64,000 bases of DNA from DASUPK01 sp963736305 (lineage in GTDB: Bacteria > Actinomycetota > Thermoleophilia > Solirubrobacterales > 70-9): positions 682,001 to 746,000 of the forward strand of contig CAVTOD010000005.1 of assembly GCA_963736305.1 (NCBI GenBank), written 5' to 3'. This document shows positions 56,900-64,000 of the stretch, piece by piece (the stretch's first letter is position 1; each line of letters opens with the position of its first letter). A model generated the notes under the pieces. That model worked only from the letters and a program-made list of their open reading frames with translations, had not been told where the DNA came from and searched no databases. Both the position numbers and the translations under genes were made by a program.

Positions 56900-57921
56900 G
56901 CGGCGTCCTGCCCTTCGCCGGTCCCGTCTGGTCCGTCCTCCCAGGTCACATCCTCGAGCGGCAACTCACTCTCGCCGGTGATCTCCTCGCCGTCGGCCTC
57001 CCGCTCCTCGCGCTCGCGCTTTGTCCAGTCGAGCATCGGCTGCCGTCGCGAGGCGCTCGAGCGCTGCTTCTTCGGTTCCTCTTGCGCCGTGTGGCCGCGG
57101 CGAGCGAGGTAGTCGGAGAGGCCGCGTTGCCACGTGGGCAGCTCGATCGGCGCGGAGCGGCGGCTGACCAGGACGGAGTTCTCCGGTCGCTTCGCGGGTC
57201 GCTCCATCATGTCGGTCGTCGACGCCATGACCCGCGTGACGACCTCCGCCTGCCGGAAGATCTCGAGCGCGAACTCGTACCAGGAGCAGCTTCCCTTGCC
57301 CGCCATGTGGTGGATGCCGTAGGCGCCGGTGTCGACGAGCCGCAGCAGGCCGACCGCGAGGTGGCCTGTGTACGTCGGGCAGCCGACCTGGTCATGGACG
57401 ACGACCACCGGGCCGCCGCCCTCGCCGAGCCGGAGCATCGTCTCGACGAAGTTCCCGCCGTGGGGGCCGAAGAGCCAGGAGGTGCGGACGATGAAGCTGC
57501 GCCCGTTGACCAGGGCCGTTGCCCGCTCTCCGGCGAGCTTGGTCCGCCCGTAGGCATTGATCGGGTCGGGGTCGTCGGATTCTCCGTATGGCCCGTCCGT
57601 CCCGTTGAAGACGTAGTCGGTCGAGGGGAAGATCAGCTTCGCATCCACTTTCTTCGCGGCATCGGCGACGAACCCGGCGCCCTGTGCGTTGACGAGCGAC
57701 GCGTCGTGTTCGGACTCCTCAGCCCCGTCGACATTGGTCCATGCAGCGCAGTTGATGACGGCGCCCGGCCGCTCGCGGGTGATCACTCGTTCGACCCGGG
57801 CGGGATCGGTGACATCGAGGTCGTCGTGGGTCAGAGCGATCACCTGGTGGCTCATCGCCTCCGCCAACCGGACCACGTCGTAGCCGAGCATTCCACCCGC
57901 TCCCGTCACCACGATCTTCAT
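56896..57921 (-). CDS. rmlD: dTDP-4-dehydrorhamnose reductase with C-terminal extension
   Basis: SDR enzyme of 341 residues, last step of dTDP-L-rhamnose synthesis. It has VTGAGGMLGYDVVRL, INCAAWTNVDGAEESE, YVFNGTDGPYGESDDPDPIN, the catalytic Tyr-Lys in YGRTKLAGERA and RTSWLFGPHGGNFVETML. The catalytic core ends near residue 280. A charged tail of about 60 residues follows (PKKQRSSASRRQPMLDWTKR, then a run rich in Glu and Asp), which is not usual for RmlD. It overlaps rmlA and rmlB by 4 bp each. Confidence 0.93.
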   Translation of the reverse strand: MKIVVTGAGGMLGYDVVRLAEAMSHQVIALTHDDLDVTDPARVERVITRERPGAVINCAAWTNVDGAEESEHDASLVNAQGAGFVADAAKKVDAKLIFPSTDYVFNGTDGPYGESDDPDPINAYGRTKLAGERATALVNGRSFIVRTSWLFGPHGGNFVETMLRLGEGGGPVVVVHDQVGCPTYTGHLAVGLLRLVDTGAYGIHHMAGKGSCSWYEFALEIFRQAEVVTRVMASTTDMMERPAKRPENSVLVSRRSAPIELPTWQRGLSDYLARRGHTAQEEPKKQRSSASRRQPMLDWTKREREEREADGEEITGESELPLEDVTWEDGPDGTGEGQDAA

Positions 57922-58994
57922 GGGATCGAGATGTCCGCGTTGTCGCCGACCAGGAAGCGAAGAGTCTTCGGCATCCCCTCGCTGCGGCTCAGGCTGACGT
58001 TCTTGCCCAGCAGGCTCGCCTCCATCCGGGCGTGGAGGTCGCGAATGCTGGACCCCGCCAGGACGATCGAGTGCTCGACCTCCGAACCGGTGATCACGAC
58101 GTCTCGGTCGATCGCGGTGTAGGGGCCGATGTAGGAGTCCGTGATCGTGGTCCCCGCGCCGATGATCGCGGGGCCCCGGACGACGGTGCGCTCCAGCTTC
58201 GCGCCTTTCTCGATCACGACACGGCCCTCGACTCGGGAGGCGTCGTCGAGCTCACCGTCCATGCGCCGCTCGATGTCCTCCAGGACGAGCCGGTTCGCCT
58301 CGAGCATGTCCTCGAGCTTCCCGGTGTCCTTCCACCACCCCTTGACGATGTGCGGCTCCACCCGCCGGCCGGACTCGATCAGCCTGTCGATCGCGTCCGT
58401 GATCTCGAGCTCGCCGCGCGCAGAGGGCTCGATGGCGTGTGCCGCCTCGAAGATCGAGGGCCCGAACATGTAGACGCCGACCAGGGCGAGGTCGCTCGGC
58501 GGGTCCTTCGGCTTCTCGACCAGGCGAACGACCCGGTCCCCGTCGAGCTCGGCCACTCCGTAGGAGGAGGGGTCCTCCACGTGGGTGAGCAGGATCAGCG
58601 CGTCGGGCTCGGAGCTGCGGAAGACCTCGGCGAGCTCGACGATCCCGTCGCGGAGCAGGTTGTCGCCCAGGTACATGACGAACGGGCTCTGTCCCAGGAA
58701 GTCCTCGGCGGTGAGCAGCGCGTGGGCGAGCCCGAGCGGCGCCTCCTGCTCGAGGTAGGTGATCGAGGCTCCGAACGCGGAGCCGTCGCCGGCCGCCTGC
58801 CTGATCTCATCGCCGGTCTCGGGCGCGATGATGATCCCGATCTCCTTGATCCCGGCCTCGACCAGGGCCTCGATCCCGTAGAAGAGCACGGGCTTGTTGG
58901 CCACCGGCACGAGCTGTTTGGCGGACGTATGCGTGATCGGGCGTAGGCGAGTCCCCGCACCCCCGGAGAGGATCAACCCCTTGAGCTCATCCAT
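57918..58994 (-). CDS. rmlA: Glucose-1-phosphate thymidylyltransferase, long RmlA type
   Basis: Nucleotidyltransferase of 358 residues, first step of dTDP-sugar synthesis. The GLILSGGAGTRLRPITHTSAK motif binds the nucleotide. VMYLGDNLLRDG supplies the metal Asp and LVEKPKDPPSDLALVGVYMF the sugar site. The C-terminal third is a left-handed beta helix with hexapeptide rhythm (AIIGAGTTITDSYIGPYTAI), which marks the RmlA-long group typical of actinobacterial deoxysugar pathways. The ATG at 58994 is leaderless behind TAGCCT. It is first in the operon; no rmlC is present. Confidence 0.94.
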   Translation of the reverse strand: MDELKGLILSGGAGTRLRPITHTSAKQLVPVANKPVLFYGIEALVEAGIKEIGIIIAPETGDEIRQAAGDGSAFGASITYLEQEAPLGLAHALLTAEDFLGQSPFVMYLGDNLLRDGIVELAEVFRSSEPDALILLTHVEDPSSYGVAELDGDRVVRLVEKPKDPPSDLALVGVYMFGPSIFEAAHAIEPSARGELEITDAIDRLIESGRRVEPHIVKGWWKDTGKLEDMLEANRLVLEDIERRMDGELDDASRVEGRVVIEKGAKLERTVVRGPAIIGAGTTITDSYIGPYTAIDRDVVITGSEVEHSIVLAGSSIRDLHARMEASLLGKNVSLSRSEGMPKTLRFLVGDNADISIP

Positions 58995-59001
58995 TCGCGG
59001 C

Positions 59002-59007
59002 AGGCTA
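59002..59007 (-). promoter_or_regulatory. -10 element, leaderless start of the rmlA-rmlD-rmlB operon
   Basis: Reads TAGCCT on the minus strand and ends 7 nt before the rmlA ATG. Confidence 0.55.
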
Positions 59008-59040
59008 CAGCGGCCCGGGTTGATCGCTTCGCCATCAGGC

Positions 59041-59118
59041 GCGGGCACGGGCGGCCGCCCCGCCTAAGTCGCTACGGGCTTTGCCCTTCGCTCCTGAAGA
59101 GAGCGGCCTTGTGCCCGC
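59041..59118. other. Candidate structured RNA or DNA element
   Basis: GCGGGCAC (59041-59048) and GTGCCCGC (59111-59118) form a perfect 8-bp outer stem. Inside lie three hairpins: the palindrome GGGCGGCCGCCC at 59049-59060, GGGC-TTT-GCCC at 59076-59086, and CGCTC with GAGCG at 59089-59105. It fills the gap between the RTX-like gene and the rml promoter. No T-run follows on either strand, so it is not a simple terminator. Confidence 0.5.
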
Positions 59119-59121
59119 TAG

Positions 59122-59745
59122 CTAGTGTGGCTTGGAGGGGTTCTTGTGGTTGCTGAACTCGCAGTGATTGCCGCGCGGATCGATCGCGTCCTTGCGGAGC
59201 ACGTCGCCGCCGCCGTCCCCGCAGGAGATGAACGTGTCCCTGACCCCATCCAGGGTCTGCAGGGTGTCGCGCCCGCGTCCGCCCTTGTAGATGTCCGCGC
59301 CCCCGCGCCCCCGCAGCGAGTCACGGCCGTCGTTGCCCTTCAGGATGTCATTGCCGTTGCCGCCCGTCAGGACGTCGATGCCGCGGCCGCCGATCATCAG
59401 CGCCCCGAGGGGGACAGTCTCCCCCACTTGCGCGGTGTCGTCTCGGTCCCGGACGTCGATGATCAGGCTGCCGACGAACTCCTGGCGGCACAGGCCCACA
59501 CCGTTGATCAGCTCGCAGGGCCCCCCTCCGATCGAGATCGGGTTGGCGTCGGCATCCTGGAAGCTGTAGACAGGCACGGTCCCTCCGAGCAACGAGCTCG
59601 ACGTGACCACCACATCGTTCCTCTCGCCCTGACCGGCGACGTAAAAGATGATCCCGCCGGAGCTGGTGAGGGTCGAAGCGTGCGCGCTTCCCGCGCCGAC
59701 CAGCAGAACCCCCAGAGTCGTCAAAGCAAACGCGATCCTTCGCAT
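59122..59745 (-). CDS. Secreted RTX-like calcium-binding repeat protein
   Basis: Exported protein of 207 residues. A signal peptide covers about residues 1-23 (MRRIAFALTTLGVLLVGAGS then AHA). The C-terminal half has hemolysin-type nonapeptide repeats: GGRGIDVLTGGNGNDILKG, NDGRDSLRGRGGADIYKGG and RGRDTLQTLDG. These bind calcium in a beta roll. Four Cys in the mature part (GPCELIN and GLCRQE; SCGD and NHCEF) could form two disulfides. The enzymatic role, if any, is unknown. The ATG at 59745 has AAGGGG 7 nt upstream; an earlier in-frame start would spoil the signal peptide. Confidence 0.85.
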   Translation of the reverse strand: MRRIAFALTTLGVLLVGAGSAHASTLTSSGGIIFYVAGQGERNDVVVTSSSLLGGTVPVYSFQDADANPISIGGGPCELINGVGLCRQEFVGSLIIDVRDRDDTAQVGETVPLGALMIGGRGIDVLTGGNGNDILKGNDGRDSLRGRGGADIYKGGRGRDTLQTLDGVRDTFISCGDGGGDVLRKDAIDPRGNHCEFSNHKNPSKPH

Positions 59746-59842
59746 TTGGTTCCCCTTCTTTGTCCGGATAAGGGCCGGGATTCTGCCACTTTCCGGGAAG
59801 AAACTCCTCGAAATTGGGGAGTTGCAACCTCCCACCCACTAA

Positions 59843-60312
59843 CTAGTAGACGCCCCCCAGCTTGCGGTGGTCCCAGGTGGCGGTGCGCTTCGGGTGGAAG
59901 TGGATTGCAGCGCGCTTCGGTGCCTGGGCCTGAAGCGCGGCCGCCGCGTCACCCTCGACCGATTCGATCCCCTCGCTGTAGCGAACCGTCAGTTTCTTGG
60001 CGAAGTCGACGATCTCCTCGACGTCCCGGATCAGCTCGGCCTCCGCCTCGATCTGCACGCCTCGCAGCTCCCCGTACTCGACACCGGTCTCGATCAGGAG
60101 CGTCGCCCGCGGGTCGCGCTCGAGGTTCTTCACCTTCTGGGACTTGGCGTAGGTCCAGACCCAGATCTCGCCGTCGCGCGGGACGTACCAGAGGGGCATC
60201 GAGTGCGGCCAGCCGCGCGGGCCGATGGAGGAGACGACCACGATGCGCTCGGTCTCGAGCAGCTCCCCCAACTCGCGTCGGTGAGCTTGATCTGGTCCCG
60301 CCGCGAGGGCAT
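59843..60312 (-). pseudogene. PPOX-fold (flavin/F420-dependent oxidoreductase-like) gene with a frameshift near codon 13
   Basis: From the ATG at 60312 the frame reads MPSRRDQIKLTDA and then runs out of register near 60274. One frame over, the protein continues smoothly as ELGELLETERIVVVSSIGP, WPHSMPLWYVPRDGEIWVWT and RDPRATLLIETGVEYGELRG, a pyridoxamine-oxidase-like split barrel of the F420/FMN-dependent PPOX class. One missing base restores a 156-residue protein. The ATG overlaps the stop of the acylase gene (TGATG), which supports it as the true start. It may be a recent pseudogene or a sequencing error. Confidence 0.78.
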
Positions 60313-62717
60313 CAGGTGCTTGCCGGGGACAGGACCAGGGTCTCGAAGGGACCCTCGCCCGCCATCGACTGGGTGGCGCCGACCGACCAGCGCGACTGGA
60401 GGTCGTCGTAGTGGCTGCTCCAGGCGTGGCCCGACTGCCCGGTGAACGCCTGCCACTGCGAGCGCTCCGGCGCCGCCGGGTCGGCGAGCATCCGCCAGCT
60501 CGGGGCCCAGATCGCGTGGTAGGGGTCATTCGGGTCGTAGGCGATCTGGGCGACGGTCTCCTGCCCGCCTCCGGGGTGGAGCGTCCGGTTGAAGACGCGC
60601 TCGGCGACCGGATGCACACCACCAAGCGCGTGGGGGAAGTTCAGGGCGTGGACGCGACCCCACTGCCATCCCTCCGGGTCCGGTCCGAAGCGCTCCTCGA
60701 GGTCGTCGAGGGCGCCGCGCAGCGCCTCGAGGACGAGCTCGTCCCAGGAGCCCCCGATCAGCTCCTCGTCGGCCTCCTCCCAGAGGGAGAGCAGGTGAGA
60801 ATGCCAGCGCCACGGCGAGGTGACGTGGGCGATGAACCCATTGTCGGCGCGGTCGAGGTAGCGGTCGGCGAGGTCCCGATCGCCGATCGCCGCCCGGGTG
60901 AACTCGCGCGCGAGGCGCAGCAGGAACGCCTGGTAGATCGTGCCGGCAACGGTCCGCGGGTTGAGCGTGCGGTCCCAGCTCTTCAGCCGCTCGATCGCTC
61001 GCACCTCGCGCTGGCTCGTCGGCACCAGGCGGGCGAGGCGGTGGACGACCTCGTCGCCGGGGATCGAATAGAGGTCGGTCTGCATGCTCCGGAAAGTCTC
61101 GAGGTCGTGCTCCTCGGTCTCCTGCAGCAGCTGCTCGATTCGCGCGGCTCGGTACCCGTCGAGCCAGTCGCTGGTGATGTGGTGCGGATAGGAGTCGTCG
61201 ACGACGCGGTTGTTCGCGGTGACGATGAACCCCTCCTCGGGATTGACCAGCTCGGGGAGCTCGTCGTATGGAATCCACCCGTCCCATTCGTACTCCCCCG
61301 TCCAGCCGGGCTTCGGTAGGTCGGGGCAGTCGCCCTTCCGCTTCGGGATCCGGCCCATCAGCTTGTAGCCGATCGATCCGTGCCGGTCGGCCCAGACAAG
61401 GTTCGAGACCGGCATCGTCACCGTGCGGAGCATCTCGACCAGCTCTGGGCCGCTGGTCGGCTCGAGCACGCCGAGGTGCGCATATGAGATCGACGGCTCG
61501 TCGAGCGCCGCCCAGCGGAGGGCGAGCGGTTGCTCGTCGTCGGCGCCGAGGGCCTGGTTGACGATCGGTCCGTGGTGGGTGAGGCGAACCTCGTGCCGCT
61601 CGGGCACCTCCTGGCCGCGGATCGAGATCAGCTCCTCGACGATCTCGAGCGGCCGCTGCTCTCCCTGGAACTCGTAGCTCTCGTCCTCGATCCGTTCGAC
61701 GAAGAGGTCCTCGACGTCGGCCATCACGTTTGTGAAGGCGAAGGCGACATCATTGTTCTGGCCGAGCGAGATCCCGGGCAGGCCGGGGATCGATGCTCCG
61801 CGGCACCACCGCCCGTCGAGCTCGAGTGCGATCTCGTACCAGACACCGGGCATGCCGCTGGGCAGGTGGGGGTCGCCGGCGAGCAGCGCGCCGCCGGTCG
61901 CGGAGCGGCTCGGGCTCACCGCCCAGTTGTTGGAGCCGCTGGCGGCGGCGGCAAGGCCGATCTGGTCGCGGACGCGGCCGATCTGCTCGGCGAGCCGGAG
62001 GCCGTCGCCGTCGAAGCCGTGCCCGGGCCGGAGCACGACGGGGTTCCCCTTTGGATAGGTGGGATCGAGCTTGGCGGCGCGCTCCTCGCCGAGCTCGCGG
62101 ACCAGGTCGGCGCGCAGGAGCTCGCGCTCCCAGTTCGTCGAGAGCCCGAAGGAGAGGAGCTTGCCGCCCGCGAGCATGTCGGCGGGTCTCCAAGGCTCGA
62201 AGTTGAGGCGCAGCAGCTGGAGCTCAGGGGGCGGTGCGGAGGCGGTGCGGGCGGCCTCGTTGATGCCGGCGCAGTACGCGTCGAGGAAAGGACGCAGGTC
62301 ATCATCCAGTTCGGCTTCCTCCCGGAGCGCCATGCGACGCAATCCAAGTGTTCGCATCAAGCGGTCTACGGGAAGACCGGCGCGACCCGCGATCTCCGAC
62401 ACCCGGCCCGAGCAGATCCGCCGCTGGATGTCGATCTGCCAAAGGCGGTCCTGGCCGTGACAGAAGCCCTGACCGAACCAGAGGTCGGCGGCCGACTGCG
62501 CCCGCACCGTTGGCATCCCCCAGCGATCGCGCGAGATCTCGACGCTCCCCTCCAGCCCGCGGACGGCCTCGGTCCCGCTGGTGCGCGGCAGAGGCTGTCT
62601 GAAGAGGCGCCACCAGAGGCCGGCGGCCGTGGCGCCGAAGAGCGCTGAGCCGATTCCAATTCCCTTCGCGCTTCCGCGCATCAGCCTGCCTGCGTCGATG
62701 CCCATTCGGAGGTTCAT
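60312..62717 (-). CDS. Penicillin acylase (penicillin amidase) family protein
   Basis: Ntn-hydrolase precursor of 801 residues. It starts with a basic and hydrophobic stretch that could be a signal or membrane anchor (GIGIGSALFGATAAGLWWRL). The alpha chain carries GMPTVRAQSAADLWFGQGFCHGQDRLWQ. Autocleavage would expose the catalytic Ser of GSNNWAVSPSRSATGGALLA. The beta chain includes DPHLPSGMPGVWYEIAL and GLPGISLGQNNDVAFAFTNV. Family members hydrolyse penicillins, N-acyl-homoserine lactones or other amides. The GTG/ATG choice is supported by conservation only. It is coupled to the PPOX gene by TGATG, and 24 bp separate it from the MBL gene. Confidence 0.92.
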   Translation of the reverse strand: MNLRMGIDAGRLMRGSAKGIGIGSALFGATAAGLWWRLFRQPLPRTSGTEAVRGLEGSVEISRDRWGMPTVRAQSAADLWFGQGFCHGQDRLWQIDIQRRICSGRVSEIAGRAGLPVDRLMRTLGLRRMALREEAELDDDLRPFLDAYCAGINEAARTASAPPPELQLLRLNFEPWRPADMLAGGKLLSFGLSTNWERELLRADLVRELGEERAAKLDPTYPKGNPVVLRPGHGFDGDGLRLAEQIGRVRDQIGLAAAASGSNNWAVSPSRSATGGALLAGDPHLPSGMPGVWYEIALELDGRWCRGASIPGLPGISLGQNNDVAFAFTNVMADVEDLFVERIEDESYEFQGEQRPLEIVEELISIRGQEVPERHEVRLTHHGPIVNQALGADDEQPLALRWAALDEPSISYAHLGVLEPTSGPELVEMLRTVTMPVSNLVWADRHGSIGYKLMGRIPKRKGDCPDLPKPGWTGEYEWDGWIPYDELPELVNPEEGFIVTANNRVVDDSYPHHITSDWLDGYRAARIEQLLQETEEHDLETFRSMQTDLYSIPGDEVVHRLARLVPTSQREVRAIERLKSWDRTLNPRTVAGTIYQAFLLRLAREFTRAAIGDRDLADRYLDRADNGFIAHVTSPWRWHSHLLSLWEEADEELIGGSWDELVLEALRGALDDLEERFGPDPEGWQWGRVHALNFPHALGGVHPVAERVFNRTLHPGGGQETVAQIAYDPNDPYHAIWAPSWRMLADPAAPERSQWQAFTGQSGHAWSSHYDDLQSRWSVGATQSMAGEGPFETLVLSPAST

Positions 62718-62740
62718 ACCAGGGGGCGGGCCCCCGGTGG

Positions 62741-63451
62741 TCAGTCGCGCAGATCGGTGGGGAGGCGGCCCTCGTCCTGGAGCTTCTCGAGATGAGCCTC
62801 CATCGCGATCGCCGCCGGCCCGCGGAGCTCGCTCGGGACGTCGTCCCAGACCTCGGCCAGGAGGGCCCGTCGCGAGCGCTCGCCGCGATCCAGAGCCGCG
62901 ACCAGCCTCCGCTCTCGCATCAGCCGGTGCTCCACGTACTCGGCGATCTTCGCCATCGGGTCGTGGACCTCGGGTCCATGGCCGGGGTAGAGGATCTCGA
63001 GATCGAGCTCCCGCAATCGCTCGAGCGAGCGCATGTAGTCGTGGAGCGAGCCGCCCATCTCGCGCGGCCCGACGATCGTCGAGCCCATGCCGAGGATCAG
63101 GTCTCCTGTGAAGCACGCTCTCCCGAGCAGGAAGCAGAAATGGTCGTCCGCGTGCCCGGGAGTGGCAATCGCGATCAGACCGGCGATCTCCTCGCCGTCC
63201 GAGACCGCCGCCGGCTCCACCCCGAGCGCCTCGACGCCGTCGCTGTGGTCCCCGTGACCATGGGTGAGCAGCACCGCGCCGATCCCGCCCCGTCCGTCGG
63301 CTGCCCCGCGGACGGCCTCGATGTGCCCCGGGTCATCGGGGCCGGGATCGATCACGACCGCGGGGTCGCGGCCGAGGACGTAGGTATTCGTGCCCTCCAG
63401 CGTCATTGGGCTGGGGTTGGGGGCGGTGAGTCGCTCGAGGTCGATCGGCAC
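62741..63451 (-). CDS. MBL-fold metallo-hydrolase
   Basis: Metallo-beta-lactamase-fold protein of 236 residues. The metal motif THGHGDHSDG (HxHxDH) is intact. Further ligands are the His in TPGHADDHFCFLLG, the Asp in CFTGDLILGMG and the His in YPGHGPEVHDP. A C-terminal helix (EAHLEKLQDEGRLP) resembles LACTB2-like hydrolases, which cut RNA or thioesters. The GTG at 63451 fits the conserved start; CAGAAT lies 7 nt upstream. It precedes the acylase gene and is divergent from the ArsR gene. A GGGGG-CGGG-CCCCC hairpin lies in the gap after it. Confidence 0.88.
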   Translation of the reverse strand: MPIDLERLTAPNPSPMTLEGTNTYVLGRDPAVVIDPGPDDPGHIEAVRGAADGRGGIGAVLLTHGHGDHSDGVEALGVEPAAVSDGEEIAGLIAIATPGHADDHFCFLLGRACFTGDLILGMGSTIVGPREMGGSLHDYMRSLERLRELDLEILYPGHGPEVHDPMAKIAEYVEHRLMRERRLVAALDRGERSRRALLAEVWDDVPSELRGPAAIAMEAHLEKLQDEGRLPTDLRD

Positions 63452-63473
63452 GCGCGGGATTCTGACTGTTCGC

Positions 63474-63503
63474 TTGACATGTGACCAACCGGTCACCTAT
63501 GCT
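63474..63503 (+). promoter_or_regulatory. ArsR-gene promoter with a palindromic operator in the spacer
   Basis: TTGACA (63474-63479) and TATGCT (63498-63503) are separated by 18 bp. The spacer holds GTGACCAACCGGTCAC (63481-63496), a perfect inverted repeat with 6-bp arms. TATGCT ends 6 nt before the ATG, so the transcript is leaderless. Repressor binding would exclude RNA polymerase. Confidence 0.8.
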
Positions 63504-63509
63504 GCTGCC

Positions 63510-63827
63510 ATGGACGAGGTGTTCAAGGCGCTCGCGGATCCCACGCGCCGGGCTCTGCTCGACCAGCTCTTTGCGCACGACGGACAGTCGCTGAGCGCAC
63601 TCGAGGAGCGGTTGCCGATGTCGCGCTTCGGCGTGATGAAGCACCTGAAGGTGCTCGCCGACGCGGATCTCGTGGTCACCCGCAGGCGCGGCCGCGAGAA
63701 GCTCCATTTCCTGAACCCCGTTCCGATCCGGCTCGTCTACGAGCGCTGGGTCAGCAAGTACGCGGAGCCCTGGGTCTCCGGACTCACGGGCCTGAAACGA
63801 GAACTCGAGGAGGAAGACGTTGCCTGA
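63510..63827 (+). CDS. ArsR-type winged-helix repressor
   Basis: Regulator of 105 residues. It starts DEVFKALADPTRRALLDQLFA, then LSALEERLPMSRFGVMKHLKVL (recognition helix) and DLVVTRRRGREKLHFLNPVP (wing). There are no metal-binding cysteines, so it is the SRPBCC-associated type rather than a metal sensor. The next gene, overlapping by 8 bp, encodes an SRPBCC protein, the usual partner. Autoregulation through the palindrome in its own promoter is likely. Confidence 0.92.
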   Translation: MDEVFKALADPTRRALLDQLFAHDGQSLSALEERLPMSRFGVMKHLKVLADADLVVTRRRGREKLHFLNPVPIRLVYERWVSKYAEPWVSGLTGLKRELEEEDVA

Positions 63828-64000
63828 GGAATTCGACGTGCCCCATCGCATTGCGCTCGTCCCGGAACCGGACGGATCCAGTGGGACGGCCGTGTTCGAG
63901 ATCTACATCAAGACGACGCCCGAGCGTCTCTGGGAGGCGATCACCGATCCCGAGATGCGGGCGAAGTACAGCTTCGGGGTGAGCACCACCTCCGACTGGA
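63820..64000 (+). CDS. SRPBCC (AHSA1-like) protein, C-terminus outside window
   Basis: About 60 residues are visible from a TTG start that follows AGGAGGAA at 5 nt and overlaps the ArsR stop by 8 bp. The sequence (VFEIYIKTTPERLWEAITDP, then EMRAKYSFG) is the N-terminal strand and helix of the SRPBCC/AHSA1 fold. ArsR-SRPBCC pairs are common in actinobacteria; their ligand is generally unknown. The gene runs past the right edge. Confidence 0.85.
   Translation, partial: MPEEFDVPHRIALVPEPDGSSGTAVFEIYIKTTPERLWEAITDPEMRAKYSFGVSTTSDW

Noticed and set aside
59041..59118. tRNA-like length and cloverleaf-like pairing
   Set aside because: There is no T-loop sequence, no proper anticodon arm and no CCA-side pattern, so it is not a tRNA.

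Overview
The window is a dense, GC-rich chromosomal segment with no rRNA, tRNA, insertion sequence, phage gene or CRISPR array that I can see. Gene content points to a high-GC Gram-positive, most likely a deep-branching actinobacterium such as Thermoleophilia/Solirubrobacterales. The clues are a type 2-like IleS, a DUF2342-type zinc protease, a DUF6458 protein, a PAC2 protein, an lhr-nei gene pair as in mycobacteria, and a secreted protein with a Lys/Cys tail. The lineage is inferred from gene families only. A strong internal signature is leaderless transcription: about twenty genes have a TAnnnT hexamer that ends 6-9 nt before their ATG or GTG.

Layout. 1-5.0 kb: rarA (cut by the window edge), chromate transporter, M20 peptidase, DUF1385 protein, methylmalonyl-CoA epimerase and a small unknown. 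5.0-11.8 kb: BtrH-like protein, PAP2 phosphatase, ychF, a methylthioadenosine salvage pair (phosphorylase plus deaminase), a lipocalin-like protein and a secreted SpoIID protein. 11.9-18.7 kb: aldehyde dehydrogenase, secreted VCBS protein, fumC, small lipoprotein, MarR, DUF6458, AraC and VOC proteins. 18.7-26.6 kb: ileS, HAD phosphatase, membrane protein, trxA, polyprenol-phosphate glycosyltransferase, polX, TetR. 26.8-33.3 kb: MFS exporter, trehalose phosphatase, a TSUP transporter split into two half-genes, HD/OB exoribonuclease-like protein, PAC2 protein, and a TetR-SMR efflux operon with two operators.

33.3-43.6 kb: a UvrD/AddB-like helicase-nuclease with an altered Walker A, an inositol-phosphatase-like gene with a zinc protease, a repeat-containing coiled-coil protein behind two SOS-like boxes, Mrp, GT87, CAP protein, ferredoxin and epimerase. 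43.6-48.9 kb: groES-groEL under a CIRCE element, SRPBCC and ASCH-like proteins, a crp-pcm pair and nei. 49.1-59 kb: lhr, an MMPL transporter and the rmlA-rmlD-rmlB operon. 59-64 kb: a secreted RTX-like protein, a frameshifted PPOX-fold gene coupled to a penicillin acylase, an MBL hydrolase, and an ArsR-SRPBCC pair cut by the right edge.

Most genes sit in short operons with 1-8 nt overlaps (GTGA, ATGA, TGATG). Several convergent pairs share their stop codons in a single CTAG. The themes are housekeeping, DNA repair (rarA, polX, lhr, nei, helicase-nuclease), stress response (groESL, trxA, pcm), envelope and sugar-nucleotide synthesis, and one-gene efflux systems with local repressors. I found no cluster that clearly amounts to a new defence or biosynthetic system. 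The most unusual items are the SOS-like box pair ahead of the repeat protein, catalytic-residue changes in the helicase and in Nei, the split TSUP transporter, and several structured intergenic elements.
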